Notes: a model not told the origin generated them from the letters alone. DNA of 64,000 nt from Datnioides undecimradiatus (GCA_008933995.1 WARS01000043.1:162501-226500), one strand, 5' to 3'; counted from the stretch's first letter, positions 44,916 through 58,413 are shown. Translations and numbers: made by a program.

Positions 44916-44941
44916 TGTGTGTGTGTGTGTGTGTGTGTGTG
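44916..44941. repeat. (TG)13 microsatellite
   Basis: Complementary to the CA array 135 bp upstream. Confidence 0.95.
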
Positions 44942-45977
44942 CGCACATGTTCATCAGTGTTTGTTGCTGTAACGTGTACATAGAGAAATCTTTTTTATAT
45001 ATGTATAAGATTATATACAAAGATGTTATACGCTATAAATGACATACATGTATCATCCATGTGTCTGTGAGTGTGTGTAAAAGTATGTGAGTATGTGCTT
45101 GTGTGTGGTTCTAAGTCTGAGAGTGTGTGTTACAGCCTAAAGCCAACATTTGCGTTCTGAGGAGAGGCGGTGAGTTTTTCTACGGAGCCCATATGTTTCT
45201 CATTTTTCCATACACATTCATGAGGCATTTCTGCATTTTTAGAGGAAAAAAAAAAAAATCAGAGAGAAAGAAGAAAGGAGAGCGAGGAGAAGAGAGATAA
45301 AAAGAAAAGAGCGTATTCCCCGTAGAGATGTCAGATCAGAGAGCTGGCTTGTTTCACAACCAGCCGGGTTAGTAGGACTAATATCGAAGACCTCACAGAG
45401 TCTACCTCTCTCTGTATCTCGTTTTCTTGCTCGCATTCCCTCGTTACGGAAAATTTATTCCCTTCGCACACACGGGAAGAAAATGTCTTACACTCGCGTA
45501 AACACAGACGCGCGCGCACACACACACTTGTTTAAAACAGACCGCACACAAAAAACTTTGGGCAGCAAGCATGCCCCAAGGACATAGGACAGAGGAGATG
45601 AAAACTAAAACCATACGCAGAGAGAGCGAGAGAGGAATGAGCGCGGAGGAGAGAGAGATCGAAAGACGTCGAGAGGGGAAATGAGAACAGCCACTATGCA
45701 GCAAAAAAGTCCCAGCAGCATTTTTACCAAAACCAAAGCAAAGGAAATATGTGATTGGCTTTGACCAATTGTTGAGTGTGTGTGTACGCCTGTACAGTGC
45801 GCGGCGTGGGTTATACGGGAGTGTGTCTCCTTGGATGTCAGTGGGTACGCGCCTGTGACAGTGTGTGCTGCAAAGAGAGCTGTCTCTGTTGTACACCCTA
45901 ACAGGCAACAAATCAGCTGGCAGCCACATCTGTATGCTCTGTATACCCTACCCTGTACTACATCAACCTGGGCATGG

Positions 45978-45979
<2 letters not shown>
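44942..45979. other. non-coding; purine-rich and CG/CA patches
   Basis: A13 (45246-45258), purine-rich at 45259-45310 and 45590-45690, and (CG)(CA) at 45509-45527. The 161-codon minus-strand frame is not protein-like in composition and matches nothing I know. Confidence 0.6.

Positions 45980-46019
<40 letters not shown>
45980..46019. repeat. (TG)14(AG)5 compound array
   Basis: A TG array passes directly into AG. Confidence 0.95.
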
Positions 46020-46302
46020 CAGAGAGGGCCACCTGAGGATCAGAGTGTGAACAAGCAGCAGCTGGTGAAAAGTGAGGGAATGACAAAGTGTTTGGAGAAA
46101 GATAAAGACAGACGGTCGTGGAAGAAGATGAAATGGAGGGATGGGAGAGAGAGCTAGAGATTAATATAACAACGGGAGAAAGAGAGGGAGAGAGAAACTG
46201 ATCATATTTACAGAGGAATATGGAGAAAACATAAATAAAACACAGCAACAAAAAGATTAAAAAGAAACAAAGGTACGAGAAGTGTTTGGGACCTGCCTGT
46301 CT
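46020..46302. repeat. polypurine-rich tract
   Basis: A/G-rich plus strand with short GAGA runs. Confidence 0.7.
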
Positions 46303-46655
46303 CACACACACACACACACACACACTCACACACACTCACACAAATAACATGGCTGAAATAGTATACTGTACCTCATGCCACCCAAGCGCAAAAACACACA
46401 AAGGGAATTTCCTCATTCAGAATAAGCTGAGTGGAAAGCACGCACACACACACACACACACACACTAACACACACATTCCTCTGTTAACCAATATGAACT
46501 TTCACGGATGGAAGAATGTGTGTGTGTGTGTGTGACACAGCGAGCCTGTATTGTATTCCCATTCTTTTGTATGGAAATACGAACATTAAAAAAAAATCCA
46601 AATAACTGTGTGTCTGCAGCTGCATTTGTGCTGATGTGTGTGTGTGTGTGTGTGT
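46303..46655. repeat. cluster of CA then TG arrays
   Basis: CA arrays at 46303-46341 and 46443-46465 are followed by TG arrays at 46517-46534 and 46635-46655, an inverted arrangement able to fold on itself. Confidence 0.93.
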
Positions 46656-49600
46656 TTAAATATTTGTGTGCATTCACCATCCACATGCCTGGTTATTAAA
46701 CTGTTGAGAAGACAGCGAGCGCAGTGTAAAACTATGTGTTTACGGTCAGGATTATAAACAGAGCAGATTGAGCAACAGTTTTGTCTGTTTGTTGTAATAT
46801 GCTGCACATTTACTTGATCAAGTGTGTGCGTGTGTGCGTGGGCGTGCGTGTGTGTGACCGAGCGTGTAAATCTTTGATTTGGTCTTCACATGCGTCTGCG
46901 TGTGCAGTGATAGCTTTTTAGATAGCGTTCTTCAGTAATTGAGCCCGCCGCCCCAAGTTCAACTCTTTTAATTAAAGACACAATGAAACACAATGGTGGT
47001 TAGTAAGCGTCTCTTTTATTACTCTCTCCATCTCTGTCCGTGCTTCTTTATTGGTTAAGACACTGGATGAGTGTTATTATCAAGCGGAAATTGTCCTGGG
47101 CATGAATGAAAGCGGCAATCTATTAAATCTCCCTCTCCCACGCTTTCTACCTCTCTTTCTCCCCTCTCAACTAGATTGAGTGTGTGATGACAAACCGGCC
47201 GGAGTAATTACAGCAACAGCGTTAATCTGCTTCCATATTCGTGTCGCAGTGAAAGTGGATCTGTCTTCTCTGCCCACAGGAACCTGTTAAAGCACCAGTC
47301 AGGAGTTATTATAGCAAATAAAACGGGGGTGGCTATTATTTTTGCTGCCTAAGACGAGGATCCTGCAGGGTTAAAAGCTGGAAATGAGAACTCTCAGCTC
47401 ATATTAGTATATCCAGTGTATTATTACTAATAAGAAAGTAATAAATTAGCAGTTCTTTAGATTTTTTTTCAGCTCGAGCAAGCTAAATGGGTAGCTTATT
47501 AGAAATTCTATGCTATATGCTGCTTAAAATGGACATCTTCATACTAAGACAGGATGCCACTGCACAGGAAAAAAAAATATCATAATGCCTTTTTATGGGG
47601 ACTGCATGATAAAATAAATTGACTTACAGTCTCTATATTCCACGTATTCCTGATATTTGGAATCAGGAAAGAGATAACAATATTTGCAGCAAAGACACCC
47701 CGGGTACATTTTTCAATTACTGTGATCCTCTTAAGACACAGAGGGCCGAGACACTTCCTGAATGACTCTGCGTATTTATAATAGACTAATGAAAAAAAGG
47801 AGCGATGCAGACACGAGTAGGTGTATATGATGAAACACAGGAAGAGAGACAGAAAAAAAACAGATTTGCTGGAGGGAGGAGGAATTAGAACTGATTAAGC
47901 TAATTAAAATGTAATTACAAAGAATTACAACCTGACCGATTTCGGATGTCCGGTGCGTGACTGCTGCGTGTCTGAATGTCTGCGATGAAAAAAAGCCAGC
48001 CAGGTGCAAACCCTCTCTGAGACACGTTCAGAAGGAGAGGGAGAAAGAAGGAAAAAGTCAGACTAACAGTGAAACAGAGAAGGAAATGCAAAGCAGTCGG
48101 GGCGAGAGTACCACGGAAAGGGGATGCAAGGCCAGAAAGCAACATGACAAGGGTGAAAGTTTTCCATTTGGGCCAGATGTCCCAGAGCGCCGTCTGTTCT
48201 GCTCATTATGAAAGCCTACCTGTCATTCATTGTCCATGCATGTGTGCGTGCCTGTGTGCAGTTGCTGCAGCACTGAGGAATGTTAAGAATCCCCCTCCCT
48301 AAAAGTGTCACTAACACATCAGGCACTTTTATCAGCTGGACTCATCTCCCCTCCAATTGTTCCAACCCGTCCTCTCCCCCACCTTCCTTTAGTCTCTTTT
48401 TCCCTGAACCTGTGGGATCATAACAAAGGGGTCAGAGGTCAAACTCTTTGTCCTTATATTAGGAAAGAGAGAGAGAGGGAGACAGAGAGACGGCAGCAAC
48501 AGAGAAGGAAAATGAATATAAAGTTAAGGCGGGTAGAGACTGAATAATTGGCCCCATTTGCATTTTACATGTTTTGCAGGTTGTTTATTTAGCTGACACT
48601 CTGTTTGGAAGTGGCTTGTGAGGATGGCATGATGAGGGAAAGAGCAGAAGGAGCTCTTATTCCCATATCACTGACACTACAAGCTATTGTTAGACAGGAA
48701 CAGGTCAAGACAGGTTCGAACAATGATTAAGGATGATTTCATGTTAATTAATGTACTGCTGCTCTTTGTCGCACAAGAGTTTATGTGTTTGTGTTGAACT
48801 GGCTACTCAGAAGGGGCACTCTATACGCTTTACACATCGAAGTCTGTTAACTCCTAATGGGCAACGCCGGTTTAACCAGCAGCACGATGTCATCTGTGGC
48901 TCGGAGAAAACAAACATAACACAAAATGCGCGCAATACACTGGGGAGTCAGAGTTTAAAACGCATTCACTGGGGGAAAATACAAAATTGAGTTGCATTAT
49001 GGTAAATATAGTGTATTAAACAGCAGGCATGTGGCATGTGCTGCTTTAGTTTTCTAAATATGTCTCTTGCAGGTGTCGTAACTGTATGGAAATACACACA
49101 AAGTCCACAGATTATCCCTTTAAACATCATCAAACTGTATGGCTGCGAAAACGTGATGCCCAATTAGCATTTCAGTCACCTTCAGTTTCAGCTGAACATT
49201 AAGCACTGATCATATTCCCATAACAAACTCCACAAAACCATCAGAGGATACCTTTCCTGGCTTTCAGGAGCTTAATGAAAGTATAAATCTCTCTATTCTC
49301 TCCTGACATTTTCAAATTTATACTAATTGATTCACAGGAGCGCTACAATTAAAAGGTCAACAGCACGCAACAAAAGACTGTTTAAAGTTGCCCTTTTTAG
49401 ATTTAAGTCCTGGCATTGTTCTGACTGGTGATACAATGGGGATGATGATGACATTTGTCATCAAACATTTTGCCAGCATCAGTGTTTGTATGAACCCGAG
49501 CCTTTCAAACAGAGCGACAGAGTGATACTATTAAGCGCGCTTGCCTATGAAAAGTGAGAAGCAGCGTAATGCTCCGTGCTGCGCCATGCAGCACCCAGCC

Positions 49601-49664
49601 ATTTGTCATCCACTGACAAGCCATGCAACAGAAGAGAGCCGGGGCCAACATCAACAGTGTCTCG
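46656..49664. other. unique non-coding DNA
   Basis: 46930-47290 has TTAATTAAAG, TTTATTGG and GTAATTAC-type motifs and looks like a conserved non-coding element. Purine-rich at 48020-48130 and 48460-48545. No gene. Confidence 0.55.
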
Positions 49665-49940
49665 CTGAGGGAAAGGAGGAAAAGTGAAATACAATTACAA
49701 AGAGAAAGGCAGGAAAGAAGTGACAGAACAGAAAGGAGGGGAGGAAGGAAGGCAAGATGGGGGAAAATATTTGAGAAGGGAAGCTTAGAAACGCAGATAA
49801 GAGAAAGGAGAACGAGGAAATGTTAGAGGAAGAGGGGAAGGAAAAAGGAAGACAGTGATAGAAGGAGAGCACAGGAGAGACACAAAAATGCGGCGGAGTG
49901 ATAAAGAGATGTGATTAAGGGGGACAAGAAAGAGGAGAGA
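49665..49940. repeat. polypurine-rich tract
   Basis: GGAAGG and GAAAG-rich plus strand. Confidence 0.75.
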
Positions 49941-51202
49941 GTTTTACCTTGGTGAGAGAGTTCCCTAAATCCTCCTGGTGACTGACATTTCCTCTTCCTT
50001 CAAATACCTTGATCTGAATTGCTTTTGTCTACCTGCCCTGCGCTCGTGTGTGTGCCTGTGTGTGTGTGCGTGTGTGTCTTCCACTAATCTAAGGGGGCTT
50101 TGTGCTGCCATAGCTAGGTCAAGTCTTTCAGGCCAATATTAAATCCACTTGTTGAACACAATGATGTTACAAGTGGCTCCCGTGAATACGACAGTCACGG
50201 TTGTCACAAAAGTAGACAGACGGAGGAGAGGAAATTGTGCATCACTCCTTTTGACTCGCCACTCTTTCCGTGTTTCGACGGTTTGTTTCCGCCACACGCT
50301 CCTCCAAAGGTTTTCTCCAAGCTGTCAGGACATTGAGCACAGCGTTAAAATGAAAAATATGAACCTTTCATGTCTTACAGCAACAGAGCAACTGCCTAAA
50401 CAAGAAAAATATCAACTTTATGCGACTTGACAATTGTTAGATTGCCGGTTTGTGTCTGTATCTTGATGTAGTTCAGCTGAAATTACAGGTTTTCACAGCT
50501 GAGGACAAAGTAAACCTGACAGGAGTTTTCCGAGGCTGTCATAAGCATCGAGGAGAGCAAAGGAAGCAGAACGAAAAACACTGCAGGGCTTCATGATCGG
50601 TACGTTTTGTTTCTGCCCCAGCACTCTGTTCACAGCAGGCAAGTCAGGCAGACAATTACTGGGTGCTTTATACCCACTTTACACCCCTGTCTACCTTTTT
50701 TTAGTCCTCTGCTGACAGATAATCCGTGGTAATCATCAAAAAAGGAATTTTTTGGAGTGAGTAAGATATAAAGTTGTCTTCCTATAAAGGAGAATTTTGA
50801 GAAAAGCAAAATTAAATTAATTAGCGTCAAAATTGCCTCCAAACGTTACAGATCAGAGGTTGTAGCCATTGCTAATGCGAAAAAGATTAATCAAAGGTGA
50901 CACAAACTGCATGAAGACAAGGTTGCACGAGTCATAAACTGCTGATCTGAAAACTTTTTTGGCAACAGTTACTCTTCACGTGGTATCAGGTAGAAGTTAT
51001 TTGAAATAGTACATGAATTTAAATGAAAGATAGCTTCCAGCATTGTGACAAGTACCTCGCAAAGTCACAATCATGCCTTAAATTTAAAAAAAAAAGATCT
51101 CTTCCTGTCCTTCCTGGCAGTGGAACTGACTAACACGTCTTCCAGGAAGAGATAAAAGCAGTTTAAAAAGACAGATAGTTCAGTTGACCCACTGCGTCAG
51201 CC
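49941..51202. other. unique non-coding DNA
   Basis: A short degenerate GT run lies at 50046-50080. 50860-50960 includes GATTAATCAAAGG (TCF/LEF-like). No gene. Confidence 0.6.
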
Positions 51203-51315
51203 CCATTGGAGCTCCAATGGCCCAATCAACCAATCATAAATTAGCTGCTGCAAGCTATTATTAAAGGGTTCAAACATCCGCCCGGCAACGGAATTTCACT
51301 CTGAGCCATGATTGG
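51203..51315. promoter_or_regulatory. NF-Y (CCAAT) cluster with 18-bp palindrome
   Basis: CCATTGGAGCTCCAATGG (51203-51220) is a perfect palindrome carrying ATTGG and CCAAT. Further CCAAT boxes lie at 51222-51226 and 51230-51234, and an ATTGG at 51311-51315. Five NF-Y cores in 113 bp next to GC-richer sequence resemble a promoter or enhancer. No initiating gene is identified. Confidence 0.45.
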
Positions 51316-51433
51316 TGGGACTGCCTGGGGCGCCGCGGTAACGACGGGTCATAGCAGTGACTCGGAACTATGCTGGTGTCGACAACAGGTCAGCACAGAG
51401 GGAGAGACCACTCACATTAACTGCACGGCCAAA

Positions 51434-51490
51434 GTGTGTGTGTGTGTGTGTGTGTGCAAGCGTGTGTGTGTGTGTGTGTGCGCGTGTGTG
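51434..51490. repeat. two GT arrays
   Basis: (GT) at 51434-51456 and 51462-51490, separated by GCAAGC-type sequence. Confidence 0.93.
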
Positions 51491-51620
51491 TCAGCTGTCA
51501 CATTCAGCCATTCTCATTAACTGAGAAGCTGATTTATTGTTGGTTTAATTACAGAGCTCTACATGCCAATCAATTAAGAGTCTAACGTACAACCTCCGAC
51601 AGCAGCCCTCCACAGGTTAA

Positions 51621-51649
51621 TGTGTGTGTGTGTGTGTGTGTGTGTGTGT
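51621..51649. repeat. (TG)14 microsatellite
   Basis: Perfect TG array. Confidence 0.95.
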
Positions 51650-52859
51650 TCCTTAAGTCAGGAAGTGCAGTAGACTAAAGCTGATTCTGTTTCCAATAAC
51701 GGAAGAGCTCAAGACGGCTTTTCCTAATGGACCCTTTATTAAGTGGCATTACACTACACAGACAGTAGTGCTGTGGTAAGGTGGGCAACAAACCACTGCA
51801 CGTACTGGTATTTACTAGTGTACAGATGTTAGAAACAGGGAAACAACAATATACAGTATATATAGTTAATGGTATTATATTACATTTCCAACAGTGACAT
51901 TTTAAAGTCAGCATGTGTTTTACTGAATAGATTACAGGGGCTAACTCCATGTTTTTAGGGAATCCCTGTTGATTGGATTATAGTAATACAATAATCAGAG
52001 TTAAGGATTCTTTCATCTTGTCACTTTTATTAATAGGATTAATAATTTTTAAATTCTTACAAAACCACACTCACTAATGATGCTTAACCTGCAGTGCTGT
52101 ATCTTGCACTTGACATTTTCTGTGTCTGTCTTTCATGCACATGAATCCTATTACCCAAAGAGAAAAGAGAAAAAGAAGCACTACTAAATTAATCCCCTTT
52201 TAGAAAGTAAATGTTTTCCAGAAGGGTAAAAATAAAAAGGTGTAAATACCTTCTATTAAATTGGTGTTTTCTAAATGTTTTATGTATATATATGCCATTT
52301 AATTTGTGATTACTTATCTAAATTCACTCCCTTCCACAGAACTTTATCCTCAATCAAAACATTTTTTAAAGATCTTTTGCAACTTTCATAATCCCAGGCC
52401 TTTTCGCCATAACCCCTGCTTCAGCCTTAGTCACTTTGGACATGTTTCTTTAATCCTCCCCCAACTAATTCCCTCAGCAAAGATTTGCACAACAGTTCAT
52501 CTGAAGCCTGTGTTCCCGTATTGGCTGTCAAACACCGCCCACTATCCAATGGCAGGACCTTGACAGCGCCGGATTCGAGTGCAACAAATCATTACTAATC
52601 TAATGGGAACAAGGCTGTCGGTGTAGTTAGGTGAGGATCTGTGTGTGTGTGTGTTGGACAGAGACGGAGATGTAGACTAGGTGAGGGAAATTGACACCCA
52701 TCACAGCTAACCTCCTGTGAGTGTTCTGGATGTCAGCGTAGTGTCCGCCTGCCAGCTTCATCACCTTCATCTCTGAATATGGAACATCATGTAATGCATA
52801 CCTTAATGTCCCTCGTGAGATTAATATTTATTTCCTGGCTGTCGAACCTGTCAGAGGTA
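51650..52859. other. unique non-coding DNA
   Basis: 52500-52570 holds inverted CCAAT and TGTCA motifs. A short TG run lies at 52640-52654. No gene. Confidence 0.6.
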
Positions 52860-52985
52860 GGCTGGAGGTTAGCAAACTGAGCTCATGACTGGAAGGTCAC
52901 TGGTTGGGATCCCTCGACTGCCTTAGTGTCCCTCCTTCAGCACCTACTGTGAACAAGCCCCTCCGGAGGGCGTATAAAACCCACC
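52860..52985 (+). mobile_element. tRNA-derived SINE
   Basis: TTAGCAAACTGAGC (52869-52882) resembles a pol III A box and GGTTGGGATCC (52902-52912) a B box, at tRNA-like spacing. Between them lies CATGACTGGAAGGTCACT, and after them CTTAGTGTCCCTCCTTCAGC, both familiar from teleost SINEs. It is diverged and probably inactive. The family name is not certain. Confidence 0.6.
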
Positions 52986-53878
52986 AACTCATGCAATAAC
53001 TAACACTCTGAGATGTAAATCTGCAAGGCAGTCCAATGTTAAATTAAGTCCCAGCGCTACTGATTTAGTAATGCATTTATCTGATTCCTATATATCACCT
53101 CTGTGTGGGGGGGCTGCTGGTTAACACATAATGAGCTATCTATATGCACACACTGCTTTATATAGCCTGCACCTTAGTTACAACATAAAGACAAATATGA
53201 AAATGAGATAAGGATTGACAAAATGAGCCGAGGGTGAAAATGAGACGACGTAGTCTAATAAAAAAGTTTGAGATCTGCGAGAAAAAAAAAAAAAGAAAGG
53301 ATTATGGGTAAGAGCAGGACACAGAGCAGAGGGATAATATGGTCTAGTGTGATCACTGACACAAATACAGGTTATTCTAAAAATGCCTAATAAAGGTCTA
53401 TTCTGCTTATTACGATGGCATTAATTGCACATGTTGTTATTTGTGATTTTAAAAAAGAAACACATCCAGGTCTGACTTTTAGTTCATTGCATGTATTTGT
53501 TGCCGTACAGCATCAGGATTTTAAACCTGCACAACTTCAGAATTCAAACTAAGCAAGCCAACTGGCACTGCTCTATTTAGATCCCCTGCGAAGAGGGCAT
53601 CATACACAGGGAGACACGAATAGCTTGTGTCAAAAAACAGAGAAAAGGATGTTTTCGAGTTAATTTATTAGTCTCGTGAGGTGACCTGCAACCAGAGCAG
53701 GCTCAACCAACCTCAACCGACATGACTCACTGAAACCCGCAGTGACTCATGGACTCCTGCAGCGACAAAGATATCTACTGACCTCTTCCACACACACGCA
53801 CAGTATTTTTTTCTCAAAACCCACTTCCTCACCTCTGTCTTTAAGACAAGCTTCCAGAAATCTGCTGTATTCATTACT
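52986..53878. other. unique non-coding DNA
   Basis: A13 at 53282-53294. Otherwise unassigned AT-rich DNA. Confidence 0.65.
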
Positions 53879-53910
53879 CACACACACACACACATACACA
53901 CACACTCACA
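53879..53910. repeat. interrupted CA array
   Basis: CA units with TA and CT interruptions. Confidence 0.9.
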
Positions 53911-56494
53911 CAGACAGACACAAAGCCTATAGTTTATGTAAACTAATTCACAGCTTCCCACAACCTCACGTATCCTGTGGCATGCTGTTCTCCAACAGAT
54001 TTGTATCAAAGTCCCTCTCAGGGCCACAAAGTGCAGGAAAGTTATATATACAGGCTCACACACACAACAACACCCTCGAACTCTTGCATACATAATAAAC
54101 ACACACAGCAAATACAACTCTCCTCTCGCTCTCACAAGGTGGAACGCGTGAACCTATGCTGATGCACTGACACCTACGCCATAGACAGATAGAGGGCTAT
54201 GTGCGCGTATGCATTTGTGCGTACAGTGCTGTGGTAATGCAAGGACACCTAGCCTGCAGAGATGAACAAATGCAGGCGGATTGTGGGATACGTGAGACAT
54301 ACAAAAGAGCCCGCAGAGCAGCAGAATAAAAGAGAAGTCCTTTTCCTCCCTCTTCACCACGCAAGAGTGAAGAACACAATGCGGGGCTCCTTTTGTGAAT
54401 AGACACCAACTCGGAGGCTACGCGGGGGTGATGCATCAGAGTCAAAATTCACTTTCAGCAGGTTCAGGTTTCATTACCCACAAAGCACACCAGCATAAAG
54501 GGCTTGTTGGGAATGAGATGGCACATTTATGTTGCATGGAGAATTCCCTGAGTGAGGAATACACCACATCTAAATCTAATAATACAGCTCTGTCCTATGA
54601 CTAATTAATCTATTCATTACATTATATGTGTAGCGAAGAAATTGCCCTTCTACACCCAGAAGATTTGTTGTCTTCACGTTGGCATTGCTAGAAACTGCAC
54701 TCTGTGTCAACAACCAGTCTGTTTTTCATTCTTCTTTCTAACCGGAACAAATGTTTTGATGCCCCTCCAAAGCTGCCACAAACCACCTAACTGACTTAAA
54801 TAGCCCACATGGAACAATGGTCACATTTACAGATGTGTATTGTCAACAAACATAATGTGGAGAAGTATATAATGCAAAACACTTAACTCATTTTTGACAT
54901 CAGCTTGGTATTTTGGCCCCCGGCTCTACTTTATTCCTGATCCTTGCACGCAGTGTTTCCTGTTGTTTGCTTAAAATACTGTTCAAGGCAGGTGCAACAT
55001 GAGCTCAGCAGGATGATGTGCATCTGGAAAAAGTCAGGTAGGACTTCAGTGTCCTGGATGTCATTTTAAAACATAGCTGATCATTCTCTACTCTCTCTAA
55101 ACTTCCTTTATTGTAGGAAAAGCAACTTTAACAAAGACACGTGATTCCATTTCATTGCCAAGATAAAAAGTCTAGGTAAGCATTGATCTAAAAAGGTCGC
55201 TTACATAAACAGCCTCAGCTGAGCCCTCATGAATTATCCATATTGGACTGTATTTGCAGAATCGCATCCATCAAACGAGCCACCAGACCGACATCACGCA
55301 GGATAATGTGTGAATTGGATTCAAAGTCTACAGCACAGGCTGTCACATAAACATCAGTAAACAAACAAACAATAGCCTAATATTAATATTTTTTTTGAAG
55401 AAACGGGACAGCAGGCGCTCAGTGGTTATCTGATACTGTATGGCTGACATATTAAGTATGTAACAAGAGGTTTAAATGCATTTATTCCCCTCACACCTTT
55501 GGAAGGTGTTGGGACATTTATCAGCAGGAGTATTAAAAACTATTGAACCCAACACGCTAAAGAAAAAAAACACTTCAGTTGGAGCAAACAGATGCTCTCT
55601 CTTTCCGCCTCCTTCTTCCCTTCTTCGCCTCCTTTTTCCCTCCTCTTTGGATTTGCTATGATATCCACAGCTCTCTGGCAGATCATCCACAGCATTCACA
55701 CAAACCCAGCATGGTTTATTCATGAAGCTTTACACCTCCAGAGTGATCGAGTTGATTTCTATAACAAGATAAAAACTGAAAAGACTTGACGACGAGGGAA
55801 TTAATAGAGACACGGAGTAAACTGCGGCAAAAGCTGATAAACAGACACAACAGATAAACTGAGAGGTCGGCATAAGGGACACTGTACAACAGACAGAAGA
55901 AATAGTAAGAAAGTTATGGCATTTCCATTTTTTCCAGATGTTTTCTCTTTTTCTACTGTATTCAATAAAGAAACAGGAAGCAATTTAATTAAACAAATAA
56001 TGATAATAATGATCCACTGCTCAAAACTAACACTGGACATTATCTGTTATAAAATATAGCTATTCATTGCATAATTGATATTGTTGTGTTGTGTTTTATT
56101 ATTAAGCCCACTGTTGCTGTCCTGTATTCTCAAATCAACACATGAAATGTAGCCCACACCATAAAACAAAGACAAAATGCCTACCGCCCCAATCCCTTCT
56201 CTCTCTGTTGGAGTTTTCTATAACACACTTATTAATCATTTATCCTTTTGAGCGACATTTAGTTAAAATGCAGAGCGTTTGCTTTTGTCCCACACATGAA
56301 CGGCAGTGTAATTCAAGCCTGTCCGTTGGAACGTTTGACTCTTTCGCCTGAAATTCGCTCGACAGCTCGATGGAAATGTGGCCGCAGAGACAAAAAGAAA
56401 GACTGAGGGAGACGGCGCAGGAGGTTTGAAAGGGTAACATGATTGGCATTGCTGGGATTCCTTTAAAGTCTTTTGTTGTTTGTGGCCGTGCACC
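53911..56494. other. unique non-coding DNA
   Basis: 55190-55370 is non-repetitive and motif-rich (CATGAATTATCC, CATATTGG) and may be a conserved element. CT-rich at 55590-55660. No gene. Confidence 0.55.
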
Positions 56495-56521
56495 GTGTGT
56501 GTGTGTGTGTGTGTGTGTGTG
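56495..56521. repeat. (GT)13 microsatellite
   Basis: Perfect GT array. Confidence 0.95.
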
Positions 56522-58413
56522 ATTGTGTGCAAGAGGTGGTCGCAGTTGGAAATCTCTCACTACGGGAACATTTAACAAGGCTTACTTAACTTCGCTAACG
56601 ACTTTAAGTTCCCAGTGACAGACAGCTCACCCCAGCTGACAAAGGAAAAACAAAATCAGCAGCTGAGCTCAACTTTATTTCTTCATTTTCAGCCACCCCG
56701 CCTAATAATCCCACATAACTAACACATAAAGTAACACAGAGTCATTCTCTCTGGCTTTTATTCATGTCAGCTCATAATGATTTGTGTATGTTGCTGCATG
56801 TAGGCCAGTTGATTCTAACTTTAAAGGTCACAGTTTAGAGTCAGAGCTCTTTCTCCTCTCTCGTTCTCCTTTTTCTCTCTATTATAGGTACATTTTAGAT
56901 TTTTTTACTCAGCTATTGTTTTATCCTTCCCTTGCTCTTGCTCTCACCCTCTCTGGCATATAGACAGATGTGTGTCTGTGTGTGTGTGTCTGTGTGTCGC
57001 ACAAACACATGCACATAGGTGGAGAGAGAATTTCCAACAGACAGTGCAGCTATTGACAGTTGACACCTGTGAGTTCTCAGTCAACAGGCCGAGGAGTCAC
57101 GAGAGGGCAAACTGAAATCATCAACATCCGCTTTCATTTGATTCATTCGGTCTCTCTGTGTTTACTGGCTGCACCCCTTTCTTAGGAATCAATTCTAAGT
57201 ACAAGATGATGTGAATTTGTTTCAGGTAACAGGGGTCACATTTCGTCCACGATGTTATCTGAGACTGAAAACAAAAAGCATTATTCTTCTGCGCCGCAAA
57301 AACCCTGACTCATGGTTGTGAAACAGTGGAGAAAATATGACGCGGGATAAAAACCAGGCCTCTTGAAAAGAAGCTGAACAAGCTATGTCACACGTATTGA
57401 TTAATAAATATATAAATTACTTCCTTAAAACAACACAAATACTAAATTATCGTTTAGGAATTCTTTGCAATGAAGCAAACTTTTCAATAATAGTAAGCTA
57501 ATGCTTTATTATTAACACATCACAACGTCTTTCTTACTCATAAACTTCCACTCTGTCTTTTACAAACCATGTCTTTGTCCACTATTCTCCCTCCCCCAGC
57601 TAAACCAGTAAGGAATGCAGTTGATGAGGATATACCAGACTGTGTGTTCCTGCCCCCCGTTATGCAAAAGCGCACACCTGCAGGGCACCTGAGGTCACAG
57701 GGTCGCACACACGCGCGCGCACACACTCACAGAGACACATTTTGTGGGACATGCATGACTGGGCACCAACTACCTGTTGCTCTCTCTATCTTTCTCGTCT
57801 ACCTGCGCTGCTCACAGCTAAAAAAAAAATTAAAAAAATAGAACTGCAGCGCTTTCTTCCTTTCTTCCTCTCCTTCCAAGCCACCCAGATTGCAACCAGT
57901 GAGAAAGTCATTAGCGATAGTAGTTTGTACTGGGATTAGGAAACTAAGCTGGTAAATACAGCAGGGCTTTCAGCTGGCTGCCAGAAAGCGGAAGGGAGAA
58001 GAAGAGACAATGAAATTGGTAGATACGGAGCGGCAGAGAGGGAGGGAAGGAAGGAGAGGGAGAGAGGTAAGAGAAGGACAGACTGAGGGGAGGTGTGGGG
58101 GTGAAAGCAAGTGAGACAGACGGACAGAAAGGACGACGCGATTAGGAGCCAGTGAGTGAACAAGAAAAGCAGCTTCCCCCGTTGCTCATTAAAAGTTGAG
58201 GGAACTCAAACAGAGCTGGTGGCAGCTTGCAGTCCTTCTGCTGAAAACCAAACAGAGCGACGGAGCGAATGGGAGGCGAACAGAAAAGAAGAATGACAGA
58301 GAATGGAGGTACTTAGTTTTCCCAGTCGTTTAGCAGTCGTGTTGTTGTCAGTCTTTAGAGAAGCTTAGAGAGGACAGGCATTCACTCCGGGGCGGGCGGA
58401 CACAGCTGCTACC

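Noticed and set aside
45444-45929. 161-codon minus-strand ORF
   Set aside because: No recognisable domain, overlaps purine-rich and CG/CA repeats, and lacks coding-like composition.
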